DNA from: Chrysemys picta bellii | Taxonomy: Eukaryota; Chordata; Testudines; Emydidae | Length of the DNA stretch: 64,000 bases | NCBI RefSeq assembly: GCF_011386835.1 | Contig: NC_088791.1 | Coordinates: forward strand, 124,782,943-124,846,942 | Reading direction: 5' to 3' | Part shown: positions 34,430-45,352 of the stretch, piece after piece | Numbering within the stretch: the first letter of the stretch is position 1 | Layout: every line of letters begins with the position of its first letter | The notes under the pieces: model-generated | Told to the model about the DNA's origin: nothing | Databases searched by the model: none | Seen by the model: the letters and a program-made list of their open reading frames with translations, nothing else | Program-made: the position numbers and the translations under genes

Positions 34430-36389
34430 ATGGAGTCCTAGGATCGCAAAAGAGCTCCAGCATGGACCGAACGGGAGGTACGGGATCTGCTCGCCATATG
34501 GGGAGACGAATCAGTGCTAGCTGAACTACGTAGCAATAAACGAAATGGCAAAATATTAGAAAAAGTCTCAAAGGCCATGAAGGACGGAGGCCATAACAGG
34601 GACGCACAGCAGTGCCGCGTGAAAATTAAGGAGCTAAGGCAAGCCTACCACAAAGCCAGAAAGGCAAACGGAAGGTCTGGGGCAGAGCCGCAAACATGCT
34701 GCTTCTACGCGGAGCTGCATGCCATTCTAGGGGGTGCAGCCACAACTACCCCAACCATGTGCTTTGACACCGTCAATGGAGAATCACGCAACAGGGAAGC
34801 GGGTTCGGGGTACATGGAAGATGATGATGATGAAGACAATGAAGATAGCTCACAGCAAGGAAGCGGAGAAACCGGTTTCCCCAACAGCCAGGATATGTTT
34901 ATCACCCTGGACCTGGAACCAGTAACCCCCGAACTCACCCAAGGCGTGTGAGGGCACACAGGGGACCTCTGGTGAGTGTACCTTTGTAAATATTACACAT
35001 GGTTTAAAAGCAAGCGTGTTTAATGATTAATTTGCCCTGGCAATCGCGGCCAGTACAGCTACTGGAAAAGTCTGTTAACGTGTATGGGGATGGAGCGGAA
35101 ATCCTCCAGGGACATCTCCAGAAAGCTCTCCTTCATGTACTCCCAAAGCCTTTGCAAAAGGTTTCTGGGGAGGGCTGCCTTATTCCATCCGCCATGGTAG
35201 GACACTTTACCACGCCAGGCCAGTAGCATGTAGTCTGGAATCATTGCATAACAAAGCATGGCAGCGTATGGTCCCGGTGTTTGCTGGCATGCAGACAACA
35301 TCCATTCCTTATCTCTCTTTGTTATCCTGAGGAGAGTGATATCATTCATGGTCACCTGGTTGAAATGGGGCGATTTTATTAAGGGGACATTCAGAGGTGC
35401 CCGTTCCTGCTTGGCTGAACAGAAATGTTCCCCGCTGTTAGCCACGCGGTGCGGGGAGAGGTGAAGTGATCATCCCAGAGAATTGGGTGTGTGTGTGGGG
35501 GGGGGGGGGGTAGTTGGGTTTATGCTGCATGTTAACCTGGAAACCGCAGCCCCTCCTTTTACATTGCAAACCCATTTTAAATGGCCAACCCAACGGGTCC
35601 TTGGTATGGGAAATGAGGGCGCTGCTGTTTGAAACCATTCCCACATGTTATGAAGGTTAAAAAAGCCAAAAGACTGTGGCTTACCATGGCTGCCTGCAAG
35701 CCGAATTCTGTTGCCTGGCACTGCGTGAGTGATCTCTCACACCAAACCGGCAGGCCCTCAATATAAGAGGAAAAATGCGACTTTGTAACGAAAGCACATG
35801 TGCTGTGTAATGTAAACAGCAAAATTTAACGTGAAAGAGTGTACCCATTGTTCTCTAAAATGTGTCTTTTTTAACCACCTCTCCCTTCTCCTCCACCAGC
35901 TGCAAATGTTTCTCCTTCGCAGAGGCCAGTGAAGATTAGAAGGAGAAAACAGTGGACTCGGGATGATATGTTCTCGGAGCTCCAGATGTCCTCCCACGCT
36001 GACAGAGCACAGCAGAATGCGTGGAGGCAGTCAATGTCAGAGTGCAAAAAAGCACAATATGAATGAGAGGAGAGGTGGCGGGCTGAAGAGAGCAAGTGGT
36101 GGGCTGAAGAGGATAGGTGGCATCAGCTTGCTGACAGAAGGCAAGAGTCGATGCTCCAGCTGCTGGAGCATCAAACTGAAATGCTCCAGCGTATGGTTGA
36201 GCTGCAAGAAAGGCAGCAGGAGCAGAGACCGCCACTACAGCCCCTGTGTAACCAACAGCCCTCCTCCCCAAGTTCCATAGCCTCCTCACCCAGACGCCCA
36301 AGAACACGGTGGGCGGCCTCCGGCCACCCAGCCACTCCACCCCAGATGATTGCCCAAGCATCAGAAGGTTGGCCTTCAATAAGAGTTAA
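34430..36389 (+). pseudogene. Harbinger 1 Myb/SANT-like DNA-binding protein, broken
   Basis: Counterpart of the intact gene at 45353-46957. Exon 1 begins ATG at 34430 but the fourth codon is TAG (34439-34441) where copy 2 has CAG. The Myb-like helices follow (RDLLAIWGDESVLAEL, then AQQCRVKIKELRQAYHKAR), then an acidic stretch. A TGA at 34949-34951 follows a small local sequence change. The donor-like ctggtgagtgt remains. Exon 2 starts near 35901 after ctcctccaccag and contains TGA at 36064-36066 where copy 2 has CGA. With at least three stops it cannot make protein. Confidence 0.85.
35059..35445 (-). CDS. Unexplained antisense ORF in Harbinger 1 intron, 128 aa
   Basis: An open frame on the minus strand lies wholly inside the intron of the Myb-like gene. 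The track start is a GTG at 35445, and I cannot tell the true start. The protein contains ERAPLNVPLIKSPHFNQ, a Trp/Tyr-rich centre (MLCYAMIPDYMLLAWRGK and VSYHGGWNK) and ends SLEDFRSIPIHVNRLFQ. Composition is protein-like and not low-complexity. In Harbinger 2 the same frame survives at both ends but 75 internal codons are missing without a frame change. I do not recognise the family. It may be a third Harbinger product, a captured host fragment, or chance. Confidence 0.4.
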   Translation of the reverse strand: MANSGEHFCSAKQERAPLNVPLIKSPHFNQVTMNDITLLRITKRDKEWMLSACQQTPGPYAAMLCYAMIPDYMLLAWRGKVSYHGGWNKAALPRNLLQRLWEYMKESFLEMSLEDFRSIPIHVNRLFQ

Positions 36390-36674
36390 AGTTTTAAAGT
36401 TTTAAACTGCAGTGTGTGTCCTTGTCCTTCCCTCCTCCCCCACCCCACCCGGCGCTTCCCTCCTCTCCCACTCCTCCCGGGCTACCTTGGCAGTTATCCC
36501 CCTAGTTGTGTGATGAATTAATAAAGAATGCATGAATGTGAAGTAACAATGACTTTATTGCCTCTGCAAGCGGTGCTCGAAGGGGGGAGGGGAGGGTGGT
36601 TAGCTTACAGGGAAGTAGAGTGAACCGGGGGGTGGGGGGTGGGAGGGTTCATCAAGGAGAAACAAACAGAAGTT

Positions 36675-37965
36675 TCACACCGTAGCCTGGCCAGTCACAA
36701 AACTCATTTTCAAAGCTTCTCTGATGCGCACCGCGCCCTGCTGTACTCTTCTAACTGCCCTGGTGTCTGGCTGCGTGTAATCAGTGGCCAGGCGATTTGC
36801 CTCAACCTCCCACCCCACCATAAATGTCTCCCCCTTACTCTCACCGATATTGTGGAGCGCACAGCAAGCAGCAATAACAATTGGAATATTGGCTTCGCTA
36901 AGGTCTGTCTGAGTCAGTAAACAGCACCAGCGCGCTTTTAAACGTCCAAATGCACATTCCACCACCATTCGGCACTTGCTCAGCCTATAGTTGAACAAGT
37001 CCTGACTCCTGTCCAGGCTGCCTGTGTACGGCTTCATGAGCCATGGCATTAAGGGGTAGGCTGGGTCCCCACGGATAACGATAGGCATTTCAACATCCCC
37101 AACGGTTATTTTCTGGTCCGGGAAGAAAGTCCCTTCCTCCAGCTTTTGAAACAGACCAGAGTTCCTGAAGACGCGAGCATCATGTACCTTTCCTGGCCAT
37201 CCCACTTTGATGTTAGTGAAACGTCCCTTGTGATCCACCAGGGCTTGCAGCATCATTGAAAAGTACCCCTTGTGGTTTATGTACTCGGTGGCTTGGTGCT
37301 CCAGTGACAAGATAGGGATATGGGTTCCGTCTATCGCCCCACCACAGTTTGGGGATTCCATTGCAGCAAAGCCATCCACTATGAACTGCACGTTTCCCAG
37401 AGTCACTACCCTTGATATCAGCAGGTCTTTGATTGCTTTGGTTACTTGGATCACAGCAGCCCCCACAGTAGATTTGCCCACTCCAAATTGATTCCCGACT
37501 GACCGGTAGCTGTCTGGCGTTGCAAGCTTCCACAGGGCTATCACCACTCACTTCTCAACTGTGAGGGCTGCTCTCATCCTGGTATTCTGGTGCTTCAGGG
37601 CAGGGGAAAGCAAGTCACAAAGTTCCATGGAAGTGCCCTTACGTATGCGAAAGTTTCGCAGCCACTGGGAATCGTCCCACACCTGCAACACGATGCGGTC
37701 CCACCAGTCTGTGCTTGTTTCCCGGGCCCAGAATCGGTGTTCCACGCCATGAACCTGCCCCAGTAACACCATGATTTGCACATTGCTGGGGCCTGTACTT
37801 TGTGAGAGGTCTACGTCCAATTTCCTCATCACTCTCGTCGCCGCGCTGCAATCGCCTCCTCGCCTGGTTTTGCTTTGGCATGTTCTGGCTCTGCATATAC
37901 TCCAGGACAATGTGCGTGGTGTTCATAGTGCTCATAATTGCCGCGTTGATCTGAGCGGGCTCCAT
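36675..37965 (-). pseudogene. Harbinger 1 HARBI1-like transposase, broken
   Basis: Start codon expected at 37965 (MEPAQINAAIMSTM). A short deletion near 37815-37825, relative to copy 2, breaks the frame in the acidic N-terminal region. A TGA at 37548-37550 replaces a CGA. The catalytic part after the stop is still open for 290 residues, with GGAIDGTHIPI, GDPAYPLMPWLMKPY and ECAFGRLKARW. The CGA-to-TGA change is typical CpG decay. It is inactive as it stands. Confidence 0.88.
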
Positions 37966-38984
37966 GATCCCAGTGCTATGGCGTCTGGGCTGAAAAAAGG
38001 CGCAAACTATTGTCTGAGGGAGGGAGGGAGGGAGGGGCGAGTGCTGAAATGGCTTACAGGTACAGGGAATTAAAATCAAGAAAGGTGGCTGTGCATCAGG
38101 GAGAAACTCAAACAACTGTCACACAGAATGGCCCCCCCAAAGATTGAACTCAAAACCCTGGGTTTAGCAGGCCGTTGATTTCACGGAGGGAGGGGGAAGC
38201 AAATGAATACAGAACAAATCTGGTCCATCTATTTTTTACATCTTAAGCTGGCGGCAGACGGTGCAGCATGACTGATAGCCATCGGTATCTTCTGGGTGCT
38301 TGGCAGAAAATGATGTACTACGACTGCTAGACATCATCGTCAAGACGGTTCAGTAGGCCAGGAGACAAAACATGTCTGCCCAGGTGCCTCTGATTGAACT
38401 CACTGAGGAATACGATGATGACGGATACCAGTCCTAATACACCATCCACTGCCAAAAGGCAAGGAGCTGCTGCTGTGTAGCAATGCAGTACCACGTCTGC
38501 CGGCACCCAGATGACATATGGTGACAGTGAGCTGAGCTGAGCGGGCTCCATGCTTGCCGTGGTATGTTGTCTGCACAGGTAACCCAGGTAAAAAGGCGTG
38601 AATCCATTGTCTGCCGTTGCTCTGACGGAGGGGGAGGGGCCTGACGACATGTACCCAGAACCCCCCGCGACACTGTTTTTTGCGTCATCAGGCATTGGGA
38701 TCTCAACCCAGAATTCCAATGGGCGGCGGAGACTGCAGGAACTGTGGGATAGCTACCCACAGTGCAACGCTCCAGAAGTTGACGCTAGCCTCAGTACTGT
38801 GGATGCGGTCCGCTGACTTAATGCACTTAGAGCATTTTATGTGGGGACACACACAATTGACTGTATAAAACCGATTTCTATAAAACTGGCTTCTATAAAT
38901 TCGACCTAATTTCGCAGTGTAGACATACTCTTTGTATGTGTGCATACAGTGCCCGGTAAGAGGAAGTTACTCCCCATATGCAGT

Positions 38985-39170
38985 AATGATGGTTCTTTGG
39001 GATGTGTGTCCTTATGGGTGCTCCACAGTAAGTGTGTCTGCACCTCTGATCGGAGATTTTAGGTAGCAGTGTCCATTTGGCTTGCACATGCATCCTCCAT
39101 CCCTCGTGGTTTGCCTTGAGACTATGTAGGACCATGTGGGCAAACCACCCTCAGTTCCTTCTCTATCGCA
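38985..39170. repeat. DIRS inverted terminal repeat, left
   Basis: Its reverse complement aligns with 54295-54480: gaaggaactgagggtggttt g against gaaggaactgagggcagttc, cagacacacttactgtggag against cagacacacctacgtggagc, and the terminal ggacac block. Substitutions are numerous, so the element is old. Confidence 0.7.
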
Positions 39171-39416
39171 GAGCCCCCTGTCGAGAACTCTGAATAGAAG
39201 AGCGGGTTGTGGAGCACCCGTAGGGACACACATCTCAAAGAACCATTGTTACTGCACAAGGAGAGTGACTTCCTCTTCTTCTTCGAGTAGTGTCCCTAGG
39301 GGTGCTCCACTGTAGATACTTCACAGCAGTATCCCCCATGAAGGGCTGGGACTTCAGTGTGGAGTCTAGTACAATAACTCCTCACTTAAAGTCGTCCTGG
39401 TTAACGTTGTTTTGTT

Positions 39417-39580
39417 TCAGAGTAGCAGCCGTGTTAGTCTGTATCCGCAAAAAGAAGAACAGGAGTACTTGTGGCACATATATATATGCATCCGAAGAAG
39501 TGGGCTGTAGTCCACGAAAGCTTATGCTCTAATAAATTTGTTAGTCTCTAAGGTGCCACAAGTACTCCTGTTGTTTTGTT
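39417..39580 (+). mobile_element. Penelope-like 3' tail, inverted-head insertion
   Basis: The right part (gcatccgaagaagtgggctg to gtgccacaagtactcctgtt) is the same tail seen at 62214-62297. The left part (tttcagagtagcagccgtgt ... aacaggagtacttgtggcac) is that tail's end in reverse orientation, so the insertion folds back on itself. The 11-bp gttgttttgtt occurs on both sides (39406-39416 and 39570-39580, the second overlapping the element end), a likely target duplication. It is nested in the Tigger element. Confidence 0.65.
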
Positions 39581-39866
39581 GTTACGTTGCTGATCAATTA
39601 GGGAACATGCTCGTTTAAAGTTGCGCAATGCTCCCTTATGAAGTTGTTTGGCAGCTGCCTGCTTTGTCCACTGCTTGCAGAAAGAGCAGCCCATTGGAGC
39701 TAGCTGGTGGGGGCTTGGAACCAGGGTGGACTGGCAGCCCCCTTATCAGCTCCCCACTCCACTAAGTTCCCTGTGCATCAGCCGCCCAGATGGCTATCAA
39801 TTGCCGGCAGTTCAGCTGTTCCTCCCTCCCACTGCCATGTGCTGCTCCTGTCCTCTGCCTTGGAGC

Positions 39867-40101
39867 CAGGGCCGGCTCCAGGCACCAGCTTCTCAAGCAG
39901 GTGCTTGGGGCGGCCACTCCGGAGAGAGGCGGCATGTCCAGGTATTCAGCGGCAATTCGGCGGACGGTCCCTCACTCCGCCTGGGAGTGAAGGACCTCCC
40001 GCCGAATTGCCGCCGCAGATCGCGATCACAGCTTTTTTTGTTTTTGTTTTTGTTTTTTGTTTTGGCTGCTTGGGGTGGCCAAAACCCTGGAGCCGGCCCT
40101 G
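39867..40101. mobile_element. hAT-type MITE with cagggccgg ends, copy 2
   Basis: Starts cagggccggctccaggcacc and ends tggagccggccctg. The perfect 8-bp duplication cttggagc lies at 39859-39866 and 40102-40109. An internal inverted pair (cggcaattcggcgg and ccgccgaattgccg) and a T-rich run (40029-40060) are present. It is inserted in the Tigger element and is non-coding. Its ends match the MITE at 19762-20083. Confidence 0.85.
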
Positions 40102-40810
40102 CTTGGAGCTGCTCCTGGGAGCCTCCTGCTTGCTGGGTAGGGGAGGGTGGGAAGAAGGCGGTTAATGTCAGGGTGTCCCCCTCCCTCCAACTCCTGCCCC
40201 CCCGTTTGCCCCTTCTCCATATAGAGTAGGGTGGGAACACGGAGCTCAGGATGGAGAGATCTTGCTGGATGCATCTGCTGTCTCAACTTCCTGATCTTTT
40301 TAAAGGCAATATACTTAGAGTGGGGTCAGAGTACTTAAAGGGGCAATGCGCAGCTCTCTCTCTCACACACACAGAGTGTGTGTCTCTGTCTCTGTCTGCC
40401 ATACTGTCTCCCCTCCCTTCCTTTCGTGCTGCCTTGTAGAGTGTGAGGCTACATTAACAACAATGTGTTAACACTTGAGGGCTCAGCCGAATGCTAGGTC
40501 ATCATTTAGCAGTAAGGCATTCCCTGGGAAATATCCCTCCCTCTTCCACCCTCTGACTTCACCACCTCAACCAAGCTTCACAATCATCACTGCCGTGTAC
40601 AGTATTAAATTGTTTGTTTATATTATATATATATGTTCTATATATATTATAAGTTTTACTGTAGTTTTTTGTCTGGTGAAAAAAATTTCCCTGGAACCTA
40701 ACCCCCCCATTTACATTAATTCTTATGGGGAAATTGGATTTGCTTAACATCGTTTCGCTTAAAGTTGCATTTTTCAGGAACATAACAACAACGTTAAGCG
40801 AGGAGTACTG

Positions 40811-41666
40811 TATTGATGATAATACTGTGGAGCCGAAGATGGCATCAGAAGCTGAGTCTCGAGGAATCGTGTAAGGTTCCACGAAAGTGTGAGCAGAAGC
40901 CTAAATTGCTACCCTGCAGATTTCTGAGTTGGGAACATCTTTAACAAAAACAACTGAGCTGGAAGCGGATCTCAGGGAATGCATGTGAATTCCTGATGGA
41001 GGTTGCAGGTTATGGGCATGATAACAATAGTTAATGCAGCTCGAGACTCATTTGGAGAGCCTTTGAGTTCATATTGACGAGCCCTTGGATCTCTCCACTA
41101 TTGAGAGGAAGAGTTTAGGAGATTTCCTGAAGTCCTTAGTCCTGTCCAAATAAAATGCTAAGGCTCTTCCAGCATCAAGTGTATGTCGTATCGCCTCCCT
41201 GTTGTCACGGTGTGGCTTTGGGGAAAAGGCGGAGAGGTGAATGAGCTGGTTCATGTGGAAGGACAATGCCACCTTAGGGAGCAACTTCACATGCAGCCTC
41301 AGGATGACTTTATTTTTAAAAAAGACTGTGAAGGGTGGGTGTGCCATCAATGCTGCTATTTCTCCTATTCGATGTGATGGCCACTAGAAATGGTGTCTTC
41401 ATTGATAGGTGTAGAAAAGAGCAGTCCCCCATAGGTTCAAAGCATGGTCTAGTTAGGGCTTTTAGAACCAGACTGAGGTCCCATGTTGAAGTGACAGGGG
41501 CGGGGCTGGTGTGCAGCAAGAGGTTTCCCATGCTTTTGAGGAATCTCGAAGTTGTTGGATGGGCAAATACCGAGTATTCATCCACCTGTAGATGGAAGGC
41601 CGTTATGGCTGCAAGATGTACTTTGAGTGAGTTAAGAGACAAACCAGTCCTTTTGAGGTCTAATAT
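40811..41666 (-). pseudogene. DIRS tyrosine recombinase, catalytic part
   Basis: Minus-strand frames encode the C-terminal two-thirds of a DIRS recombinase. It opens with GLSLNSLKVHLAAITAFH just after the Gypsy insertion and continues through LSLVLKALTRPCFEPMGDCS to VAITSNRR, which holds the first catalytic Arg. After a frameshift come ALAFYLDRTKDFRKSPKLF, a His-x-x-Arg pair (HSLR, near 40995) and EPY (near 40865), the position of the nucleophilic Tyr. Two TGA and one TAG codons and at least one frameshift interrupt it. The four catalytic-type residues are still recognisable although the gene is dead. Confidence 0.7.
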
Positions 41667-41871
41667 TGTTGTATCCACCAGGCAAAGTATTAACAACTTC
41701 AACAGAGCTTTATTTAGAGTGCAAGTCTCTTCTACAAGTTGTAGCTGCACACTCTGTAACTCTCCCAGCCTCCTCAACTCCTCCCCCCTCCTTCCTGTTT
41801 CCTGTCCTTTCAGACTCCCAACAGTCAGCGCTCCCAGTTCTAATAATTACAAGCAGCATCTAAACACCACA
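41667..41871 (-). repeat. Gypsy 3' LTR
   Basis: 205 bp. On the minus strand it begins tgtggtgtttagatgctgct and ends ggtggatacaaca. It contains AATAAA-type sequence (tttatt on the plus strand near 41710). Seven differences from the 5' LTR were counted by eye, roughly 97 percent identity. Confidence 0.93.
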
Positions 41872-41885
41872 TTCCCTCCTCTCTT
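41872..41885 (-). other. Gypsy polypurine tract
   Basis: Directly upstream of the 3' LTR on the minus strand is agagaggagggaa, a purine run in the position where plus-strand DNA synthesis is primed. Confidence 0.75.
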
Positions 41886-42086
41886 AAGAAACTTTCCAAA
41901 TTAAAATAAACGTTGTTCTAACCCCAAGAACAAATATGAAACAAGACACTATACTGGCAGGAATATTACACTGAAAACACTGTAGATACTACATAACATA
42001 GTCTTTAGTCCAGGCAGGTGGTTGTCTGAGTCTGACAGGCCGTCTCTCAAGCCCCGGTTCCAGTGCAATGTCTTGTTGTGTTGGTT

Positions 42087-43766
42087 CTACAGTGAAGTCA
42101 TCAATGCAGACTGGGTATTGGCATAATCTCCTCTTGGTGTATAGGCAAGTGCAAGATAAGAAGCATTCCATACCCGCCCATCAGAAAGTTGATAGGTGTA
42201 AGGTCCCTTCTTCTCTATGATTTTAAGAGGAGCTGTGAATTTATGGTCCTCTTTGCGTAAGATTCCAGATTTTCGTATTCTAACAAAGGAACCACACTCA
42301 AACTTTGGTTCCTTAGCACCCCGCCGTTTGTCTGTGAAAGCCTTAGACTTTGCTTGGTTCTGTTCAACTGTCTTTCTCACATCATCCTTGTTTGGGGCAT
42401 CAGATCGTGCCTTTAACAATCCAGCAATGCTCAGTTTAGTAGTCATCTGTTTCCCATGAAGTAACTCTGTGGGTGATCTTTGCGTTGTGGCATGTCGTGT
42501 AGCCCGGCATGCTTGCAAGAAATCAGTAGTGAAGGGTATCCACAATCGCCCTTCCAGTTTAGCTGTTTGCAAACTCTCTTTCAAACTTCTGTTAAACTGT
42601 TCGATTTCCCCATTGGCTTGAGGGTAATATAGGGATGACCTCCTGTGTAAAATGTTCCTCTCTGCTAGAAAAGTTTCAAACTCCAGGGAAGTAAATTGAC
42701 TACCATTATCTGAAACCAGTTCTTTGGGGTTACCTTCCCGGATAAAAACTGAAGAGAGAAACTTAATTACTGTAGCAGAAGCAATTTGCGATGTAAACGC
42801 TACCTCATGCCATTTGCTGAAATAGTCTATTAAAGTGATGGCATAACGACAGTCAATTGGAGCAGTGTCAAAGGGTCCTACAATGTCAATCGCCACTTTT
42901 TCCCATGCAGATTCAGGAAGAGGAACAGGCTGTAATGGAGGGTTACATGTCACTGCTGTCTTATCATGCATTTGGCAAGTGACACAGGATTTTATGAGTG
43001 CTTCAGTTTGAGAGTCCATCCCTGGCCACCAATACAGGTCCCGTAGTCATTGTTTGGTTCTGACAATTCCTTGATGATTATCGTGTGCCAGGTGTATGAG
43101 TTTTGACTGTAATTCTTCTAGCACAAGTAGCCAGTGTGTACCTCGTAGCACACAGCCATCGAGCAAAGAAAGTTCATCCTGAACTCTAAAATAAAGCAGC
43201 AAAACTGGATCAAGGTTTTTAGGGTTACTGGGCCATCTCTTTGTCAGAAATTCCCACAGTTTTTGTTGAATTGGACACATTGAACAAGCAGCTTGAAATT
43301 GTTCTCTTGTAACTGTAGTAAGAGTGCTTGAAATAAGTGCAACTACTACATCCTCATCCTCTGGTGGACCATCTGGTGAAGGCAAAGGCAGGCGAGAAAG
43401 GCAAACAGCTACCACATTTTTGTTTCCAGGCTTATATTCCAGTTCATAATTGAAAGAGAGTAGTCTTGCAGACCATCTAGCAATACGATATCCTGCTCTT
43501 CCCAGTCCTTTCGTGGTGAGCAACGTCGTCAAAGGGCTGTGGTCTGTGCGCAACTTGAACGTGCGGCCCCACTGGTAAGTTCTCCATTTTTCAGTAGCCC
43601 AGACACAAGCAAGTGCTTCTTTTTCAACTGTAGAATATTTTCTCTCAGCATTACTTAGTGTCCTTGAAGCAAATGCAACAGTCCTCTCAGTGTTGTCCTC
43701 ATGAAGTTGTGTGAGGACAGCCCCAAGTCCATAATCAGGAGCATCAGTAGTTACAATTGTGGGCAA
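42087..43766 (-). pseudogene. Gypsy RNase H and integrase, interrupted by TGA
   Basis: The frame from 43766 encodes RNase H of the RT-associated type (IVTTDAPDYGLGAVLTQ, FASRTLSNAERKYSTVEKEA, LRTDHSPLTTL). A TGA at 43047-43049 follows. The same frame then continues with integrase: a degraded zinc-binding end (CVTCQMH), the catalytic Asp in IDIVGPFD, the second Asp in LVSDNGSQFTS and Glu in NGEIEQFNRSLKE. The integrase C-terminal part runs to 42087. The TGA stands before CTACGG and could have arisen from CGA. The enzyme would cut LTR ends and join them to host DNA. With the stop, integrase cannot be made as part of the polyprotein. Confidence 0.88.
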
Positions 43767-44967
43767 TGCGGGACTGAATAATGCAAGTGTACTGGACTAT
43801 GTACAATCAAGTCTTTCACCCTTTCGAAACTAACTTGTGCATCCGTTGTCCACACTAAGGTTGAACTTCTCCGTAGTAATTCTCGTAACGGTTCAATGAC
43901 AGAAGCATAATTGGGAATGAATTTTGCATACCAGGAGGTAAGACCCAAGAAGGAACGTAAAGTTTGCAATTCTGTTGGAGGAGGAGCATTTGAAATTGCC
44001 AGGATATGATCTGGATCAGGTTTTAGTCCAGCCTGTGAAATTGTATGTCCCAGAAAGGAGAGTTCAGTTTGTCTAAATTTGCATTGGGACCTATTGAGCT
44101 TGAGGCCTGCCTTGCTGATGCAGTTTAGTACAGACTGCAGGTTACTGTGATGCTCCTCAGTAGTATTTCCAAACACAGTAATATCATCCAAATAGCACTG
44201 AACTCCATGCTGATTCCTCAGAATCAATGACATCATTTTTTGAAAGGCACTTGGGGCTGATGCAAGACCGTATGGAACAAGTTTAAAACGAAATAGTCCC
44301 TCATGTGCAATAAATGCTGTGAGGTCTCTGCTATCTTCATGCAACATAACCTGGTGGTATGCGCTCTGCAAATCAAGAGTAGAAAACATCTTTACTGCAT
44401 GGAGTTCTGCAAATACTTCCTCTATGTGAGGAAGAGGATGGCTGTCAATCACAATAGCTTTATTTGGCTCCCTTAAGTCCACACAAAGGCGAATGTCTCC
44501 ACCCTTCTTCTGCGTCACTACTATAGGTGAAACCCATTCCGAGGAGTTAATCTCTTCAATAATGTCCTTTTGAACAAGTTTTCTAAGTTCCTCTGAAACA
44601 GCTTCCCTGACTGAAAATGGTAAGCGCCGTAATTTCTGTCGTACAGGCAACACATTATTCCGCATTTTAACTTTATGCAGAAACCCATAAGCACAGCCGA
44701 GTTTCTCCTCAACCTGGAGTTGGGTCCCAGCTGAAACTGGTGTGTGTACCGCAAGAGTGCTTTGCTGAGGAAGATCAATTCGTCCATTAACTACCCTGAG
44801 ATTTAAAGCAGCTAATAAATCTCTGCCAAGGATAGCAGTGCCTTTGTGGACAATGTAGAACTCCACAGTTACACAGCGATCACCAAAAGTAACTATTGCT
44901 GGCAGGCAGCCATGTACTGGAATATGGTTTTTCAAATAGCATACCAAGTGAAGTTTGGGTTCAGTAA
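43751..44967 (-). pseudogene. Gypsy protease C-terminus and reverse transcriptase, 5' part cut off
   Basis: The frame opens at the Harbinger 2 border. The end of the aspartic protease (TAILGRDLLAALNL) is followed by the reverse transcriptase: LRKLVQKDIIEEINSSEWVS, KKGGDIRLCVDLREPNKA, FSTLDLQSAYHQV, the catalytic YLDD near 44200 and LSFLGHTISQAGLKPD. The frame ends at a stop at 43751 just after it shifts out of the RNase H frame (which opens at 43766), so a single small indel separates RT from RNase H. All RT catalytic motifs are intact. Confidence 0.88.
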
Positions 44968-45352
44968 GGCCTGGTCTACACTACAGGTTTAGGTCGACTT
45001 TAGCAGCGTTAAACCGAATTAAGCCTGGACACGTCCACACAACGAAGCCCTTTCTTTCGACTTAAAGGGTCCTTTAAACCGGTTTCTTTACACCACCTCC
45101 GACGAGGGGATTAGCAATAAAACCGGCCTTTGCGGGTCGGAATTGGGGTAGTGTGGACGGAATTCGACGTTATTGGCCTCCGGGAGCTATCCCACAGTGC
45201 TTCATTGTGACCGCTCTGGACAGCACTCTCAACTCAGATGCACTGACCAGGTAGACAGGAAAAGACCCGCGAATGTTTGAATTTCATTTCCTGTTTGCTC
45301 AGCGTGGAGAGCACAGGTGACCATGCAGAGCTCATCAGCACAGGTAACCGTG

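Larger units (their letters stand above)
34044..38930 (+). mobile_element. PIF/Harbinger transposon copy 1, decayed
   Basis: The 4887-bp element starts ggcctggtccacactacgag. Its other end read backwards is gagtatgtctacactgcgaa, an imperfect inverted pair. The flanking 3-bp target sequence is TTT on both sides (34041-34043, 38931-38933), against the usual TWA of Harbingers. It carries a Myb/SANT-like gene (plus strand) and a HARBI1-like transposase (minus strand), converging, both broken by stops. It is closely similar along its length to the intact copy at 44968-50505 and probably belongs to the same subfamily. Confidence 0.88.
39372..40810. mobile_element. Tigger-type element inserted in DIRS, host to two repeats
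   Basis: The left end caataactcctcacttaaagt and the right end, read backwards, cagtactcctcgcttaacgt are inverted repeats. TA flanks each side (39370-39371 and 40811-40812). Subtracting the nested Penelope tail and hAT MITE leaves about 1.0 kb, with no transposase frame. It is inserted near the end of the DIRS recombinase frame, shortly after the catalytic tyrosine region. Confidence 0.75.

Noticed and set aside
37213..37551. Additional frames inside both Harbinger transposase genes (also 38434-38760 and 48144-48332)
   Set aside because: They are out-of-frame shadows of the transposase or lie in noncoding subterminal repeats. Their protein text has no domain pattern.
41335..41904. 189-residue plus-strand frame over the Gypsy LTR and DIRS recombinase
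   Set aside because: It is antisense to recognisable recombinase sequence and runs through the LTR, so it is a chance shadow.
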